DNA of 64,000 nt, from the NCBI RefSeq assembly GCF_004791165.1, contig NZ_SRUZ01000002.1:248001-312000 (forward strand), read 5' to 3'. Each line of letters starts with the position of its first letter. The first letter of the stretch is position 1. The stretch comes from Mesorhizobium sp. M8A.F.Ca.ET.218.01.1.1 (GTDB taxonomy: Bacteria; Pseudomonadota; Alphaproteobacteria; Rhizobiales; Rhizobiaceae). The notes under the pieces were generated by a model. That model worked only from the letters and a program-made list of their open reading frames with translations. It made no database searches and had not been told where the DNA came from. A program made the translations under genes and the position numbers. Below, one piece after another: positions 20,015 to 29,319 of the stretch.

Positions 20015-21609
20015 CAGCCGTGGCCCTCCTTGGTGAAGGAGCCTGAGACAGCCCTTCGCTCCTTAAGGAAGGCGGTTGGTTCACGACTGCCGACAAAGCC
20101 GCGCGGCTTCCATAGCATGACGATGACCATGGCCATGCCGAACAGAAGCATGCGATAGAGTTCCGGTGTGAAATCGGGCCCGAAGACCTGCTTGAGGAAA
20201 TCGAGTTCGCGCAGCGCCTCGGTGCCGCCGATCATCACCATCGCGGCGACGGCGATGCCGACCAGCGAGCCCATGCCGCCAAGGACGACGATGGCCAGGA
20301 TAATGGCCGATTCCAGGAAGACGAAGGATTCCGGGCTGACAAAACCTTGCCGGGCGGCGAAGAAGGAGCCGGCAAAACCGCCGAACATGGCGCCGGTGGC
20401 AAAGGCGGTGAGCTTGGTCGTGGTGGTGTTGATGCCCAGCGAGCGGCAGGCGATCTCGTCCTCACGCAAGGCTTCCCAGGCGCGGCCGACCGGCAGGCGC
20501 CGCAGCCGGATGGTGACGAAGGCGGTTAACAGGCAGAGCCCAAGGATCAGGTAGTAGAGGAAGATCTTGTAGTAGGCGCTGGACGTGGCGATGTTCAGCA
20601 CCTTGGCGATGTAGTTCGGGTCCGACACGTTGAAGGTCATCAGGCCGAAGAAGCTGACCTTGGGAATGCCGGAGATGCCGGCCGACCCATTGGTGACCTC
20701 GCGCCAGTTGATCAGCACGAGGCGGATGATCTCGCCGAAGGCGAGCGTCACGATCGCCAGATAGTCGCCGCGCAGGCGCAGCACGGGAAAGCCGAGCAGC
20801 ACCCCCCAGAGCGCTGCCATGGCGCCCGCGGCGGGCAACAATATCCAGAACGACAGGCCGAAATGCGTGGCCAGAAGCGCATAGGCATAGGCGCCAAGCG
20901 CATAAAAAGCGACGTAGCCGAGATCGAGCAGACCGGCGAGGCCGACGACGATGTTCAGTCCCCAGGCCAGCATCACATAGATCAGGATCTGGATGCCGAA
21001 ATTATCGACCCATTTCAACGAACCCTGCAACCCTCCGGTGATCGACCAGGCGTTGAGCGACAGCACCGCGACCACGAGGATCGGGTACAGCACCAGGGCC
21101 GAGATGCCCAATTTGGTGAAGTTGGCATGGATGAAGGCGCGGAAGTAATAGATCACGCAGGCCAGCACATAGATGACCGACAGGGCACGCAGGAATTGCA
21201 GATAGCCGGCCGGCTCTGCCCCAACCCATCCGGCGAGAGAGCTGTTGAACACGAACAGCAGCACCATGGCGACCGCCGCTCCGATGAAGGCCGGCAGGGT
21301 GAAGAAGCGGGATGCAACGCTTGCCGGCATGAGGCCGGTGGTCACGTTGGCGACCTTCTGGTTGGCCATGAAGGGCTGGCCGTAGGCAACGTAAAGGAAG
21401 CGTCCGACGGCGGTGGCGATCACCACCGCGGCAAGCAGGCCCCAGCGCTGCACCACGACCAGTTCGTTGGACATGTTCTGGTCGGTCTTGAGGCCGATGA
21501 ACAGCACGAACAGGCCAAGCGCGATGGCGCCGGCATAGAAGGCCTCGCGCAGGGCGCGCTGCACGGGACTGGCGACGGTGTCGCGCTCTGGAGATACGGT
21601 TACGGCCAT
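20014..21609 (-). CDS. livM: Branched-chain amino acid ABC transporter permease (LivM type)
   Basis: 531 residues, longer than E. coli LivM (about 425). The C-terminal two thirds hold the permease fold with [20 protein letters not shown] and the EAA-like cytoplasmic loop [20 protein letters not shown] that contacts the ATPase. The extra N-terminal about 200 residues carry additional hydrophobic helices ([36 protein letters not shown]). GCC at the start: ATG 21607-21609. TGA overlaps the livG start by one base. Forms the membrane channel with LivH. Confidence 0.94.
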   Translation of the reverse strand: MAVTVSPERDTVASPVQRALREAFYAGAIALGLFVLFIGLKTDQNMSNELVVVQRWGLLAAVVIATAVGRFLYVAYGQPFMANQKVANVTTGLMPASVASRFFTLPAFIGAAVAMVLLFVFNSSLAGWVGAEPAGYLQFLRALSVIYVLACVIYYFRAFIHANFTKLGISALVLYPILVVAVLSLNAWSITGGLQGSLKWVDNFGIQILIYVMLAWGLNIVVGLAGLLDLGYVAFYALGAYAYALLATHFGLSFWILLPAAGAMAALWGVLLGFPVLRLRGDYLAIVTLAFGEIIRLVLINWREVTNGSAGISGIPKVSFFGLMTFNVSDPNYIAKVLNIATSSAYYKIFLYYLILGLCLLTAFVTIRLRRLPVGRAWEALREDEIACRSLGINTTTTKLTAFATGAMFGGFAGSFFAARQGFVSPESFVFLESAIILAIVVLGGMGSLVGIAVAAMVMIGGTEALRELDFLKQVFGPDFTPELYRMLLFGMAMVIVMLWKPRGFVGSREPTAFLKERRAVSGSFTKEGHG

Positions 21610-21613
21610 GGTC

Positions 21614-22516
21614 TCAGACCTTTTCGACTTCTGGCCGGCCCAATATGCCGGAAGGCAGGAAGATCAGGACGATCGCCAGGATCGAGAAGGCGGCGACATC
21701 CTTGTAGTCGATCGAGAAATAGGCCGACCACATGCTCTCGATGAAGCCGATCAGCAGTCCGCCGAGCACGGCCCCCGGAAGCGAGCCGATGCCGCCAAGC
21801 ACCGCAGCCGTGAAGGCCTTCACACCCGGCACGAAGCCGTCGGAGAAGGCGATGACGCCGTAGTACATCAGGAAAAGCGTGCCGGCGACGGCGGCAAGGG
21901 CCGCACCCATGATGAAGGTGATCGAGATGGTGCGGTCGACGTCGATGCCCAGCAGTGCCGCCATCTTGCGGTCCTGCTCGCAGGCGCGTTGCGCCCGGCC
22001 AAGCGAGGTCTTGTTGACCAGGTACCAGAACACCGCCAGCAGCAAAGCGGTGACGATGACGATGATGATCTGCTTCAGCGACACACTGACGCCGTTGATG
22101 TTGTAGACTTGGCTGACCATCGGCGGGATCGGCTTGTTGCGCGGCCCTTGCGTCACCTGGACGAAGTTCGACAGCGCGATCGACATGCCGATGGCGGTGA
22201 TCAGCGGCGCCAGCCGGAACGAACCGCGCAGCGGCCGGTAGGCCACTTTCTCGATCGTCCAGTTGTAAAGGCTGGTGAGCAGCATCGCCACGATCATCAT
22301 GACCAGCAGCGCGATGACCACGGGCACCGAATAAAACAGCGCGCCGAGGATGAGGAAGACGATCAGCGCCGTGAAAGCGCCCACCATGAAGATGTCGCCA
22401 TGGGCGAAATTGATCATGCCGATGATGCCGTAGACCATCGTGTAGCCGATCGCGATCAGCCCATAGATCGATCCCAGCGTCAGCCCATTGATAAGCTGCT
22501 GGACGAAGTACTGCAT
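21614..22516 (-). CDS. livH: Branched-chain amino acid ABC transporter permease (LivH type)
   Basis: 300 residues, standard length. [20 protein letters not shown] and [16 protein letters not shown] are LivH signatures; the coupling loop is [23 protein letters not shown] 22516 is chosen because homologues begin [14 protein letters not shown] lies 10 bases upstream. First gene of the livHMGF operon, four bases before livM. The promoter should lie in 22517-22853. Confidence 0.94.
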   Translation of the reverse strand: MQYFVQQLINGLTLGSIYGLIAIGYTMVYGIIGMINFAHGDIFMVGAFTALIVFLILGALFYSVPVVIALLVMMIVAMLLTSLYNWTIEKVAYRPLRGSFRLAPLITAIGMSIALSNFVQVTQGPRNKPIPPMVSQVYNINGVSVSLKQIIIVIVTALLLAVFWYLVNKTSLGRAQRACEQDRKMAALLGIDVDRTISITFIMGAALAAVAGTLFLMYYGVIAFSDGFVPGVKAFTAAVLGGIGSLPGAVLGGLLIGFIESMWSAYFSIDYKDVAAFSILAIVLIFLPSGILGRPEVEKV

Positions 22517-22853
22517 GTGTACATGGCTCCCCTGGAATGTCGCCCATGCAGACGCATTCCTTTTCGTATTTCCCCTAGTCGTAAAGTTTCGAGGCCGGAT
22601 TGCAACGTGATTTTTTTTGATCGCTCCGCGTGTTTCCAACCACGCCTTCCCGATCGCCCGTTTTTTCCACCCCAGCCCCTGGACTATCGCGGACCCTATC
22701 ATTGGCATAACGCAATGTCTTTGACGATTGCGCCTCATCATGCGCTCCGTTTCGAAGAAATCACCGTCAAAATTAGGTGATGAGAAGAATCGTTGCGTTC
22801 CTGACACGGTTCGTTTTTTCGTCACACTCCTTTCCGTAGGGTCAGGATTCTCC
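22517..22853. other. Intergenic region upstream of livH
   Basis: 337 bases with no coding signal that I trust on either strand. It separates the livH start from the end of the hydroxyproline epimerase gene, both on the minus strand, so it must hold the livH promoter and the end of the hydroxyproline transcript. It is richer in A/T than its flanks. A weak stem (CCTGAC 22799-22804 with GTCAGG) lies near the right end; no clear T-run follows. Confidence 0.5.
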
Positions 22854-23855
22854 CTACTTGACCACAAAACCATGCGCGAACGGATCGCGGTCGTCGATGA
22901 AGATGGTGTTCAGTCCGGTCATCCTCGCCCAACCGCCAATCGAGGGGATGATTGCCTGCTTCCCGGCCAAGTTGACCTCCTTTTCGACCTTGCCCTTGAA
23001 CAGCGACCCGATGATCGATTCATGGACGAAAGCGTCTCCGGCCTTGAGCTTGCCTTTGGCATGGAGCTGCGCCATGCGCGCCGAGGTGCCGGTGCCGCAG
23101 GGCGAGCGATCAATCGCCTTGTCGCCGTAGAAGACGGCATTGCGCGCATCCGCGCCCTCGACCGTCGGCTTGCCGGTCCACAGCATGTGCGACAGCCGGT
23201 TGATCCCTGGGTTTTCCGGATGCACGAAGGTATATTTCTCGTTGAGCCGTTGCCGCACCACCGGGCTCCAGGCGATGAGGTCGCCGGCCGAATAATCCGC
23301 CATGTCGCGATAATTCGCCTGCGGCTCGACGATGGCGTAGAAATTGCCGCCATAGGCGACATCCACCGTGATCTCGCCGAGCCCGGGACATTCGACCGTC
23401 AGCCCTTCGGCATGGAGGAACGACGGCACGTTGGTGATGCGCACCTCCTCGACATACTCGCCGACCTGTTTGTATTCGGCGATGACGAGGCCGGCCGGCG
23501 TGTCGAGCCTGAGCACGCCAGGCGTCTTCGGCACGATCAGCCCGTGCTCGATGGCCATCGTCACCGTGCCGATCGTGCCGTGGCCGCACATGGGCAGGCA
23601 GCCTGAAGTCTCGATGAACAGGATGGCGATGTCGCAGTCCTCGCGCGTCGGCGGATAGAGGATCGAGCCCGACATCACGTCATGGCCGCGTGGCTCGAAC
23701 ATCAGGCCGGTGCGGATCCAGTCGTATTCGGCGAGGAAATACGCGCGCCGTTCCATCATTGTCGAGCCCTGCAGCAGCGGGCCGCCGCCGGCGACCAGCC
23801 GCACCGGGTTGCCGCAGGTGTGACCGTCGATGCAGAAGAAGGATTTCTTGGCCAT
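22854..23855 (-). CDS. 4-hydroxyproline 2-epimerase (proline racemase family)
   Basis: 333 residues. Both catalytic cysteines are present: C90 in LPMCGHGTIG and C253 in SPCGTGTSARM, the pattern of epimerases and racemases rather than the one-Cys dehydratases. It interconverts trans-4-hydroxy-L-proline and cis-4-hydroxy-D-proline. Downstream of the FAD dehydrogenase and the DHDPS-like deaminase on the same strand, which together degrade the D-epimer, so hydroxyproline specificity is well supported by context. 31 bases separate it from the dehydrogenase stop. Confidence 0.9.
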   Translation of the reverse strand: MAKKSFFCIDGHTCGNPVRLVAGGGPLLQGSTMMERRAYFLAEYDWIRTGLMFEPRGHDVMSGSILYPPTREDCDIAILFIETSGCLPMCGHGTIGTVTMAIEHGLIVPKTPGVLRLDTPAGLVIAEYKQVGEYVEEVRITNVPSFLHAEGLTVECPGLGEITVDVAYGGNFYAIVEPQANYRDMADYSAGDLIAWSPVVRQRLNEKYTFVHPENPGINRLSHMLWTGKPTVEGADARNAVFYGDKAIDRSPCGTGTSARMAQLHAKGKLKAGDAFVHESIIGSLFKGKVEKEVNLAGKQAIIPSIGGWARMTGLNTIFIDDRDPFAHGFVVK

Positions 23856-23886
23856 GTCGCTCCTCGAAAATCAAAACCCGAAAAAA

Positions 23887-25137
23887 TCAAAATCGTTGTG
23901 GGCTGAAGGGGACCAGATCGACGGACGAAGTCTGCCCCAGAACGAATTCCCTGATCAACCGCCCGGTTGCCGCAGCCTGGGTCAGGCCGAGATGGCCGTG
24001 GCCGAAGGCATAGATGACCGACCGGCTTCGCGCTGCCTTGCCTATGACGGGCACCGAATCCGGCAGCGAGGGCCGGAACCCCATCCATTCGCGTCCGCCC
24101 GTGGGATCGAGCCCCGGCAGGAATGCCTGCGCCTTCCGCAAGAGCGCTTTCGCCCTGTCGAAATTGGGCGGCCGTTCGATGCCGCCAAGCTCGACGGCAC
24201 CGCCGACGCGCAGGCCCGTGTCGAGCGGGGTGATGACGAAGCCGTGGCCGGAGAAGATCAGTTGCCGCCTCACGTCGAACGCGGCTCTCGGCAATGTCGT
24301 GTTGTAGCCGCGTTCGGTTTCCAGCGGAATGCGGTCGCCGAGCTGCCGCGCCAGCAGGTGCGACCAGGCGCCCGCGGCAATGACGAGGTGCCTGGCCTGC
24401 CTGTTCGAGCCGTCTGCCAGCGTCAGTGTCGCGCCGTCTTGACCGGCGGCGACCCGGTCGATGCGGGCCATCTCGAAACGGGCACCCTTGGACTGCGCGT
24501 AGGCCCACACGGCCTTGCCGAGCAGTTTTGGATCGGCGACCGTCTTCCATCCCGGCACGAAGGTGCCCCTGACGAAACGCGGTGACAGCCCCGGCTGCAA
24601 GTCCGCCAGGTCCTTGCCCTCGACGTGCCGGAAGCCGATGCCGAAGCGCTCGCGCGCCGCCCAGCCCGACATCGAGGCGCGAAACTCGGCTTCGCTTTCA
24701 TAGAGCTCGAGCGAACCGTCCTCACGCAGCATCGGCCGCGTGCCGGAACGATCGAGCAGATCCATCCACTCGGCCTCAGCAAGCTTCATCATGCCGGACT
24801 GCGCCGCCAGGCTCGCCTCGTATTTCCCTGGCGCGCCGGCGCGCCAGAAGCGAACCAGCCAGGGTAGCAGCTTCGGCAGGTAGACGGGCGGAATGCTGAG
24901 CGGGCCGAGCGGATCGGCGAGCCATTTCGGCAGCTGCCGGATCATGCCCTTGTGCGCCAGCGGCAGCACGTCGGAAAAGGCGAAGGCGGCGGCGTTGCCG
25001 GAACTCGTCTCCTCGCAGATACCGGTGCGGTCGAAGACCGTGACATCCAGTCCCGCCTCGGCAAGGAAGGCCGCCGCGCAGATGCCGATGATGCCGCCAC
25101 CGATGATGGCGATGTCGATTACGGCATTGTTACTCAT
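23887..25137 (-). CDS. FAD-dependent D-amino-acid (probable D-hydroxyproline) dehydrogenase
   Basis: 416 residues of the DadA/DAO superfamily. The FAD-binding N-terminus is IDIAIIGGGIIGICAAAFLA; GRE WMGFRPSLPDSVPVIG and FGHGHLGLTQAAATGRLI are the conserved C-terminal motifs. It should oxidise cis-4-hydroxy-D-proline to 1-pyrroline-4-hydroxy-2-carboxylate, feeding electrons to the respiratory chain. ATG 25137 begins MSNNAVID; an upstream in-frame extension reads into the palindromic repeat and is not coding. Flanked by the epimerase and the deaminase of the same route. Confidence 0.85.
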   Translation of the reverse strand: MSNNAVIDIAIIGGGIIGICAAAFLAEAGLDVTVFDRTGICEETSSGNAAAFAFSDVLPLAHKGMIRQLPKWLADPLGPLSIPPVYLPKLLPWLVRFWRAGAPGKYEASLAAQSGMMKLAEAEWMDLLDRSGTRPMLREDGSLELYESEAEFRASMSGWAARERFGIGFRHVEGKDLADLQPGLSPRFVRGTFVPGWKTVADPKLLGKAVWAYAQSKGARFEMARIDRVAAGQDGATLTLADGSNRQARHLVIAAGAWSHLLARQLGDRIPLETERGYNTTLPRAAFDVRRQLIFSGHGFVITPLDTGLRVGGAVELGGIERPPNFDRAKALLRKAQAFLPGLDPTGGREWMGFRPSLPDSVPVIGKAARSRSVIYAFGHGHLGLTQAAATGRLIREFVLGQTSSVDLVPFSPQRF

Positions 25138-25181
25138 GGCGGCGCACAGTGCAAAACGCCCTCTCTCGCTTCTCCGTGCCA

Positions 25182-25303
25182 GCCCCCTCATCCGGCCCTT
25201 CGGGCCACCTTCTCCCCGCTGGGGAGAAGAGGCTGACGCCAACGCTGGCGAACTCTTCTCCCCTTGGGGAGAAGGTGGCCGCGAAGCGGCCGGATGAGGG
25301 GGC
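25182..25303. repeat. Palindromic intergenic repeat (second copy of the family at 10427)
   Basis: Outer arms GCCCCCTCATCCGGCC and GGCCGGATGAGGGGGC are perfect inverted repeats; inner arms are CCTTCTCCCCGCTGGGGAGA and TCTTCTCCCCTTGGGGAGAA. Total 122 bases. It sits inside the presumed hydroxyproline operon, between the deaminase and dehydrogenase genes, and could give a stable RNA hairpin that adjusts relative mRNA levels. Confidence 0.85.
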
Positions 25304-25319
25304 CTGGGCCATCGCCAAT

Positions 25320-26213
25320 TCAGAACTGCGGCAGCGTCGGCCGCACCGCGAGCGCATCCTTGACGATCTTCTCGACCGCTTTGCGGCGTTCGCCCGACAG
25401 CGGCATGCGCGGCATGCGCACGCGGTCATTGGTGTTGATGGCGAACACTTCGGCAAGCTTGATGTTCTGCACCAGATAGGTCGAGACATCGAGGTCGAGC
25501 AGCGGCCGGAACCAGCGGTAGATGGCGAGCGCCTCTTCGCGGCGTCCCTGCTTCATCAGCTGGTAGATGGCGACGGTCTCGCGCGGGAAGGCGGTGACCA
25601 GGCCAGCCACCCAGCCGATGGCGCCCACCGACAGCGCCTCGAAGGCGAGATTGTCGACGCCGGTGAACAGGTCGTAGCGGCTGCCCAGGCGGTTGATGAT
25701 CTCGGTCGAGCGGCGGATGTCGTCGGAGGATTCCTTGATGGCGACGAAACGCTTGTCCGACGCAAGCTCCTCCATCTGGTCGACGGTGACATCGACGCGG
25801 TAGGCGAGCCGATTGGAATAGATCATGACCGGTAGGTCGCCGGCCTCGGCCACGGCGCGCAGCGCCGCCACGGTCTCTTCCGCGTTGGTATGATAGATCG
25901 GGCTCGGCACCACCATCAGGCCGTTGGCGCCTTCCTTGGCGGCGCGCCTGGCGATGCTGGCGGCCTCGCGGGTGCCGGCCTCGTTGACCGTCAGCAGCAC
26001 CGGCTTCTTGCCAGCGACCTTCTGCGCGGTCTTCAGCACCTCGATCTTCTCGTCAGGCGACAGCATCGGCCCTTCGCCGAGCGAGCCGCAGACGATGATG
26101 CCGTCGCAGCCGGCCTCCATCTGCAGGCTGAAGCAACGCTCCATCTCGGCATGATCGAGCCGGTCGTCGGCGGTGAATTTGGTCGTGACGGCGGGGAAAA
26201 CTCCGGTCCACAT
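25320..26213 (-). CDS. DHDPS-family lyase, probable 1-pyrroline-4-hydroxy-2-carboxylate deaminase
   Basis: 297 residues, TIM-barrel of the DapA/NAL family. The Schiff-base lysine is K160 (FVAIKESS) and the catalytic tyrosine Y132 (MIYSN). GCDGIIVCGSLGEGPMLS replaces the 'GTTGE' pyruvate loop, as in deaminase-type members. It would convert the dehydrogenase product to 2-oxoglutarate semialdehyde. ATG 26213 has GGAGAG upstream. First gene of the operon, divergent from the GntR regulator with operators between. The final semialdehyde dehydrogenase is not in the window. Confidence 0.85.
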   Translation of the reverse strand: MWTGVFPAVTTKFTADDRLDHAEMERCFSLQMEAGCDGIIVCGSLGEGPMLSPDEKIEVLKTAQKVAGKKPVLLTVNEAGTREAASIARRAAKEGANGLMVVPSPIYHTNAEETVAALRAVAEAGDLPVMIYSNRLAYRVDVTVDQMEELASDKRFVAIKESSDDIRRSTEIINRLGSRYDLFTGVDNLAFEALSVGAIGWVAGLVTAFPRETVAIYQLMKQGRREEALAIYRWFRPLLDLDVSTYLVQNIKLAEVFAINTNDRVRMPRMPLSGERRKAVEKIVKDALAVRPTLPQF

Positions 26214-26227
26214 GACTATCTCTCCAT

Positions 26228-26306
26228 CTGATATATCAGCCGTATATCTGTTAGGAAAGCCGCTGTCAATGCGGAATCTGTTATGATATATTTTAGATAT
26301 ATCAGG
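26228..26306. promoter_or_regulatory. GntR operators between hydroxyproline operon and regulator
   Basis: A perfect 12-bp palindrome CTGATATATCAG (26228-26239) and a near copy TTAGATATATCAG (26293-26305) lie in the divergent gap, with a half-similar TATGATATATTTTAG overlapping the second. The repeated ATATATCAG element in a GC-rich genome marks a likely pair of dimer sites for the adjacent GntR protein, controlling both directions. Confidence 0.65.
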
Positions 26307-26315
26307 AGACCGCCT

Positions 26316-26975
26316 TTGATATCCATGGAAGCAAGCACCGTGTCCGAGCCCGCGGCGACCAGGGCTTATCGCGTCCTCGAACACATGATCGTGACGCTCG
26401 AACTGGCGCCGGCGAGTTTTGTCACCGAGGGCTCCCTGATCGAGCGGCTGGCGCTCGGCCGCACGCCGGTGCGCGAGGCGATCCAGCGGCTGGCCTGGGA
26501 GGGACTGCTCGATGTCAGGCCGCGTGCCGGCATCGCGATCGCACCGCTGCATCCCGGCGACTGGCTGCGCGTGCTCGACGCAAGGCGCGGCGTCGAGGTG
26601 GTGCTCGCACGATCGGCCGCACGCTTCGTCACCCGCGAGGCCGCCGACCTGTTTCACGAGGCCGCGCTTGCCATGCAGAAGGCGGTGATCTCGGGCAATG
26701 TGCTTGCCTTCATCCAGGCCGACAAGGCGCTCGACGAAGCGCTGGCGCTGGCCGCCGACAATCCGTTCGCCGCCCGGCTGGCCGCCCCGTTGCAGACCCA
26801 CAGCCGCCGCTTCTGGTTCCGCTACAAGTCGGACACCGGGCTGGCGGAATCCGCTGAGCACCATGTCGCGTTGATCCGCTCGATCCTCGACGGCGACGAG
26901 GAGGGCGCCGCCAAGGACGCCAAGAAGCTGATGGCGCTGCTGCGCGGCCATGCCGAGGTGGCTGCGACACGATAG
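26316..26975 (+). CDS. GntR-family (FadR/FCD subgroup) transcriptional regulator
   Basis: 219 residues. Winged helix: AYRVLEHMIVTLELAPASFV, then GRTPVREAIQRLAWEGLLDV with the 'TPVREA' recognition helix. The C-terminal FCD ligand domain contains VLDARRGVEVVLARSAARFV and the metal-type histidines EHHVALI near residue 190. TTG 26316 is preferred by spacing from AGGAG (26304-26308, 7 bases); ATG 26325 is the alternative. Divergent from the hydroxyproline operon, so it likely responds to hydroxyproline or an intermediate. Confidence 0.85.
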   Translation: MISMEASTVSEPAATRAYRVLEHMIVTLELAPASFVTEGSLIERLALGRTPVREAIQRLAWEGLLDVRPRAGIAIAPLHPGDWLRVLDARRGVEVVLARSAARFVTREAADLFHEAALAMQKAVISGNVLAFIQADKALDEALALAADNPFAARLAAPLQTHSRRFWFRYKSDTGLAESAEHHVALIRSILDGDEEGAAKDAKKLMALLRGHAEVAATR

Positions 26976-26981
26976 GCTCGG

Positions 26982-27359
26982 TCAGGCGTCGGCGGAGCCC
27001 TTTTGCGCCGCCCATTTCAACAGAGCATCGAGAGCCGGGCACAGGGCCTGACCCCAATCGGTCAGGCAATACTCGACCTTTGGCGGTACTTGATGGTGAA
27101 CGATACGGCGGACAATCCCGTCGGCGCCCATCTGCCGGAGCTGCTGGATCAGCATTTTCTGCGAAATAGCCGGTATCGCCCGCTCGAGGTCTGAAAAGCG
27201 CAGCACTTTGCCGCCGAACAGATGGAACAGGATCACCAGCTTCCAACGGCCCTCGAGGATGCGTAGCACGTTTTCCACACCGCTCGCTGCGGAGAGCGGC
27301 GTCAGCGTCTCAGCCTCACTTTCGGGTAAGTACCTTACTTTTTCGTCGGTTCTTGTCAT
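26982..27359 (-). CDS. HxlR-family winged-helix regulator
   Basis: 125 residues. SGVENVLRILEGRWKLVILF is the first HxlR helix, FSDLERAIPAISQKMLIQQL the recognition helix, and HHQVPPKVEYCLTDWGQALC the wing. One cysteine lies in the wing (YCLTD) and one near the C-terminus (LCPAL); HxlR proteins often sense reactive electrophiles through cysteine. ATG 27359 has GGAGAA upstream. Divergent from an NTF2-like gene and an SDR gene, the expected targets. Confidence 0.88.
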   Translation of the reverse strand: MTRTDEKVRYLPESEAETLTPLSAASGVENVLRILEGRWKLVILFHLFGGKVLRFSDLERAIPAISQKMLIQQLRQMGADGIVRRIVHHQVPPKVEYCLTDWGQALCPALDALLKWAAQKGSADA

Positions 27360-27438
27360 TTCTCCAGCATACCTCATCTTAGCGGCCGACAACAGCCGCC
27401 CCCTCCCACAGACGGCGGCATCCAATTGGAGACAAACC

Positions 27439-27768
27439 GTGACCGTGACCCTTCCTCCGCCGCTGGCGGATTATTTCGCCGCCAACAACCGCCACGACAT
27501 CGGCGCGATGCTCGCGCCTTTCACGCTGGACGCCATCGTCAAGGACGAAGGCGAGACCCATCGCGGAACCGAAGCGATCCGCAGGTGGATGCAAAGTACG
27601 ACCGACAAATATCACGCGACAGTCGAGGTGAAGGAGGCCGGTGTCACAGCCAACGCATGGCGGATCGCCGGTATCGTCTCCGGTGACTTCCCCGGCAGCC
27701 CGATAACGCTCCACTACAATTTCACGCTGGGCGGCGACCGGATCGCGAAACTGGAGATTGGCCTATGA
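27439..27768 (+). CDS. NTF2-like (SnoaL-type) protein
   Basis: 109 residues of the cone-shaped NTF2/SnoaL fold: PPPLADYFAANNRHDIGAML, DAIVKDEGETHRGTEAIRRW and ITLHYNFTLGGDRIAKLEIG. GTG 27439 is 7 bases from GGAG (27428-27431). ATGA overlap with the SDR gene shows coupling. Such pairs act on small hydrophobic or aromatic compounds in other bacteria; no substrate can be assigned. Under probable control of the HxlR gene. Confidence 0.8.
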   Translation: MTVTLPPPLADYFAANNRHDIGAMLAPFTLDAIVKDEGETHRGTEAIRRWMQSTTDKYHATVEVKEAGVTANAWRIAGIVSGDFPGSPITLHYNFTLGGDRIAKLEIGL

Positions 27769-28565
27769 CCATCCGGCAGACATTCGCGATCGATGACCAG
27801 GAGTTCCGGGGCAGGCGCGTGCTGGTCACCGGCGGCACCAAAGGCGCCGGCGAAGCTATCGTTCACCGGCTTGCCGCAGCAGGTGCAACGGTCGCGACGA
27901 CAGCCCGTTCGCCCGACGCCGGATCACCGGCGGAACTCTTCGTGCAAGCTGACGTCGCCACTCTCGACGGTGCGGCAAACGTGGCCGCCGCCATCATCGA
28001 CCGTCTTGGCGGCATCGACATCGTCATTCACAGCGTTGGCGGGTCGAAAAGCCCAGGCGGCGGTTTCGCGGCGCTGTCCGACCGGATCTGGCAGGATGAA
28101 CTCAATCTTAATCTGCTTGCGGCGGTGCGGCTCGACCGCCTGCTTGTCCCGCGCATGATCGAGCAGGGCTCCGGGGCGATCGTACACATCTCGTCGATCC
28201 AGCGCCGGTTGCCGCTCCACGAATCCACCATCGCCTATGCGGCGGCGAAGGCGGCCCTTTCAAATTACAGCAAGGCGCTGTCCAAGGAACTCGGCCCACA
28301 AGGCATTCGCGTGAACATAGTGGCGCCGGGCTGGATCCACACCACCGCCTCGGAGGCAATGGTGAAGCGGCTGGCGGCCCATTCGGGCTCGGATGAGGAG
28401 ACCGCCCGCCAAGGTATCATGGACGCGATGGGCGGCATCCCGATCGGCCGGCCGGCATGGCCGCAAGAGATCGCGGAACTGGTGGCCTTCCTCGTTTCGG
28501 ATCGCGCATCCGCAATCCACGGCGCCGAGTACGTCATCGATGGCGGCACAATTCCGACGGTCTGA
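27765..28565 (+). CDS. Short-chain dehydrogenase/reductase
   Basis: 266 residues, classical SDR. The nucleotide loop is VLVTGGTKGAGEAIVHRLAA; the NAG-type motif is replaced by HSVGG; the catalytic Ser is in VHISSIQRR and Tyr/Lys in IAYAAAKAALSNY. The family C-terminus with IHGAEYVIDGGTIPTV is complete. The start ATGA overlaps the upstream gene's stop. Probably NADP(H)-linked, given basic and small residues after strand 2. Substrate unknown. Confidence 0.93.
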   Translation: MTIRQTFAIDDQEFRGRRVLVTGGTKGAGEAIVHRLAAAGATVATTARSPDAGSPAELFVQADVATLDGAANVAAAIIDRLGGIDIVIHSVGGSKSPGGGFAALSDRIWQDELNLNLLAAVRLDRLLVPRMIEQGSGAIVHISSIQRRLPLHESTIAYAAAKAALSNYSKALSKELGPQGIRVNIVAPGWIHTTASEAMVKRLAAHSGSDEETARQGIMDAMGGIPIGRPAWPQEIAELVAFLVSDRASAIHGAEYVIDGGTIPTV

Positions 28566-28603
28566 AGGCCGCCGCCGGGAGGTCCCGCTGCAGCGTCGCG
28601 CCG

Positions 28604-28906
28604 TCAAGCGCCCGGCATCGCCGCGGTGATGGTCGGGCTGTCCCAGCCTTCGCCGACCGACAGAACACAACTCTGGCCTTTGGTGTCCGAGGCCAGCACG
28701 GTCCAGCTACCCTTATCCGAGATGAAGATCTCGAGGACGACGTTCGGATTGATCAGGCCGCGCCCGGCCTCGGTTTCGTGGAATTTGTCGCCGAGCGCCT
28801 TGATGATGTCCGCGCGCGCCGCGCATTGCGCCGCCGCGTTCGCTGGCGCGATTCCACCGGTCATCGCGGCCGCCGCCAAAAGTGTCGCCATAAGAAATCG
28901 TGTCAT
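28604..28906 (-). CDS. Small exported protein, unknown function
   Basis: 100 residues. Signal peptide MTRFLMATLLAAAAMTGGIA, with a likely cleavage after ANA; a mature domain of about 75 residues follows with two cysteines (QCAARADIIKALGDKF and QSCVLSVGEGW) and LEIFISDKGSWTVLASDTKG. CAAGGAGGTG lies 5 bases before ATG 28906. The same plan (short periplasmic protein with 'LGDKF.E...G' and a terminal 'Wtvl' strand) is common in rhizobia as an unannotated family. Possibly disulfide-linked. Confidence 0.75.
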   Translation of the reverse strand: MTRFLMATLLAAAAMTGGIAPANAAAQCAARADIIKALGDKFHETEAGRGLINPNVVLEIFISDKGSWTVLASDTKGQSCVLSVGEGWDSPTITAAMPGA

Positions 28907-29165
28907 CTGACACCTCCTTGCGCCAGACGAGAACCCCGGCTGCCACCGGCGCTGTTTGATTGCCTGCACGCGTGGCAGGAATAAAGCCTAAGGCGGATGG
29001 TGGTCTGTTGGTTCCATCACACGGCGATGGAATTATTAGAATGTGGAGATGCTCGCGGGGCGCGAGGCATTGGCATAATGTACCTGACGTTGCGCTCGCG
29101 GCGGCGCAGCTGGACGGCGCAAGGCTTAAGCGGACGAAAGCCCCCGCATTCCCGACGCCCATGAA

Positions 29166-29196
29166 AAAGAAGCGCGGTTTGCACCGCGCTTTCTCA
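29166..29196 (-). terminator. Terminator downstream of mmsA
   Basis: GAAAGCGCGGTGCAAACCGC continues to GCTTCTTTTT on the minus strand: an 8-bp GC stem with a TTTG loop and a T-run. It would end transcription coming from mmsA. The plus-direction T-run is weaker. Confidence 0.75.
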
Positions 29197-29212
29197 ACTT
29201 CGGTTTAGGGGA

Positions 29213-29269
29213 GCGTCCGGTCAGCTCATCGTCGGGATGACGAACTCGGTTCCGTCCTTGATGCCGGCC
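29213..29269 (-). pseudogene. Remnant of a second mmsA 3' end
   Basis: Reading on the minus strand this encodes AGIKDGTEFVIPTMS followed by TGA, nearly identical to the true mmsA C-terminus (SGIKDGAEFVIPTMN, stop at 29320). About 57 bases match with a few changes, 98 bases apart. Upstream of the fragment there is no more mmsA sequence. This is the tail of a duplicated copy after deletion, or a scar of recombination at the gene end. Confidence 0.8.
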
Positions 29270-29319
29270 CGCGCGCCCGCAGCCGAAGGCGAGGACGCGC
29301 AGCCAAGAAACCGTCCGGC

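Noticed and set aside
24423-24899. Arg/Ser-rich frames within the FAD dehydrogenase gene
   Set aside because: Typical +1/+2 frame shadows of GC-rich coding DNA.
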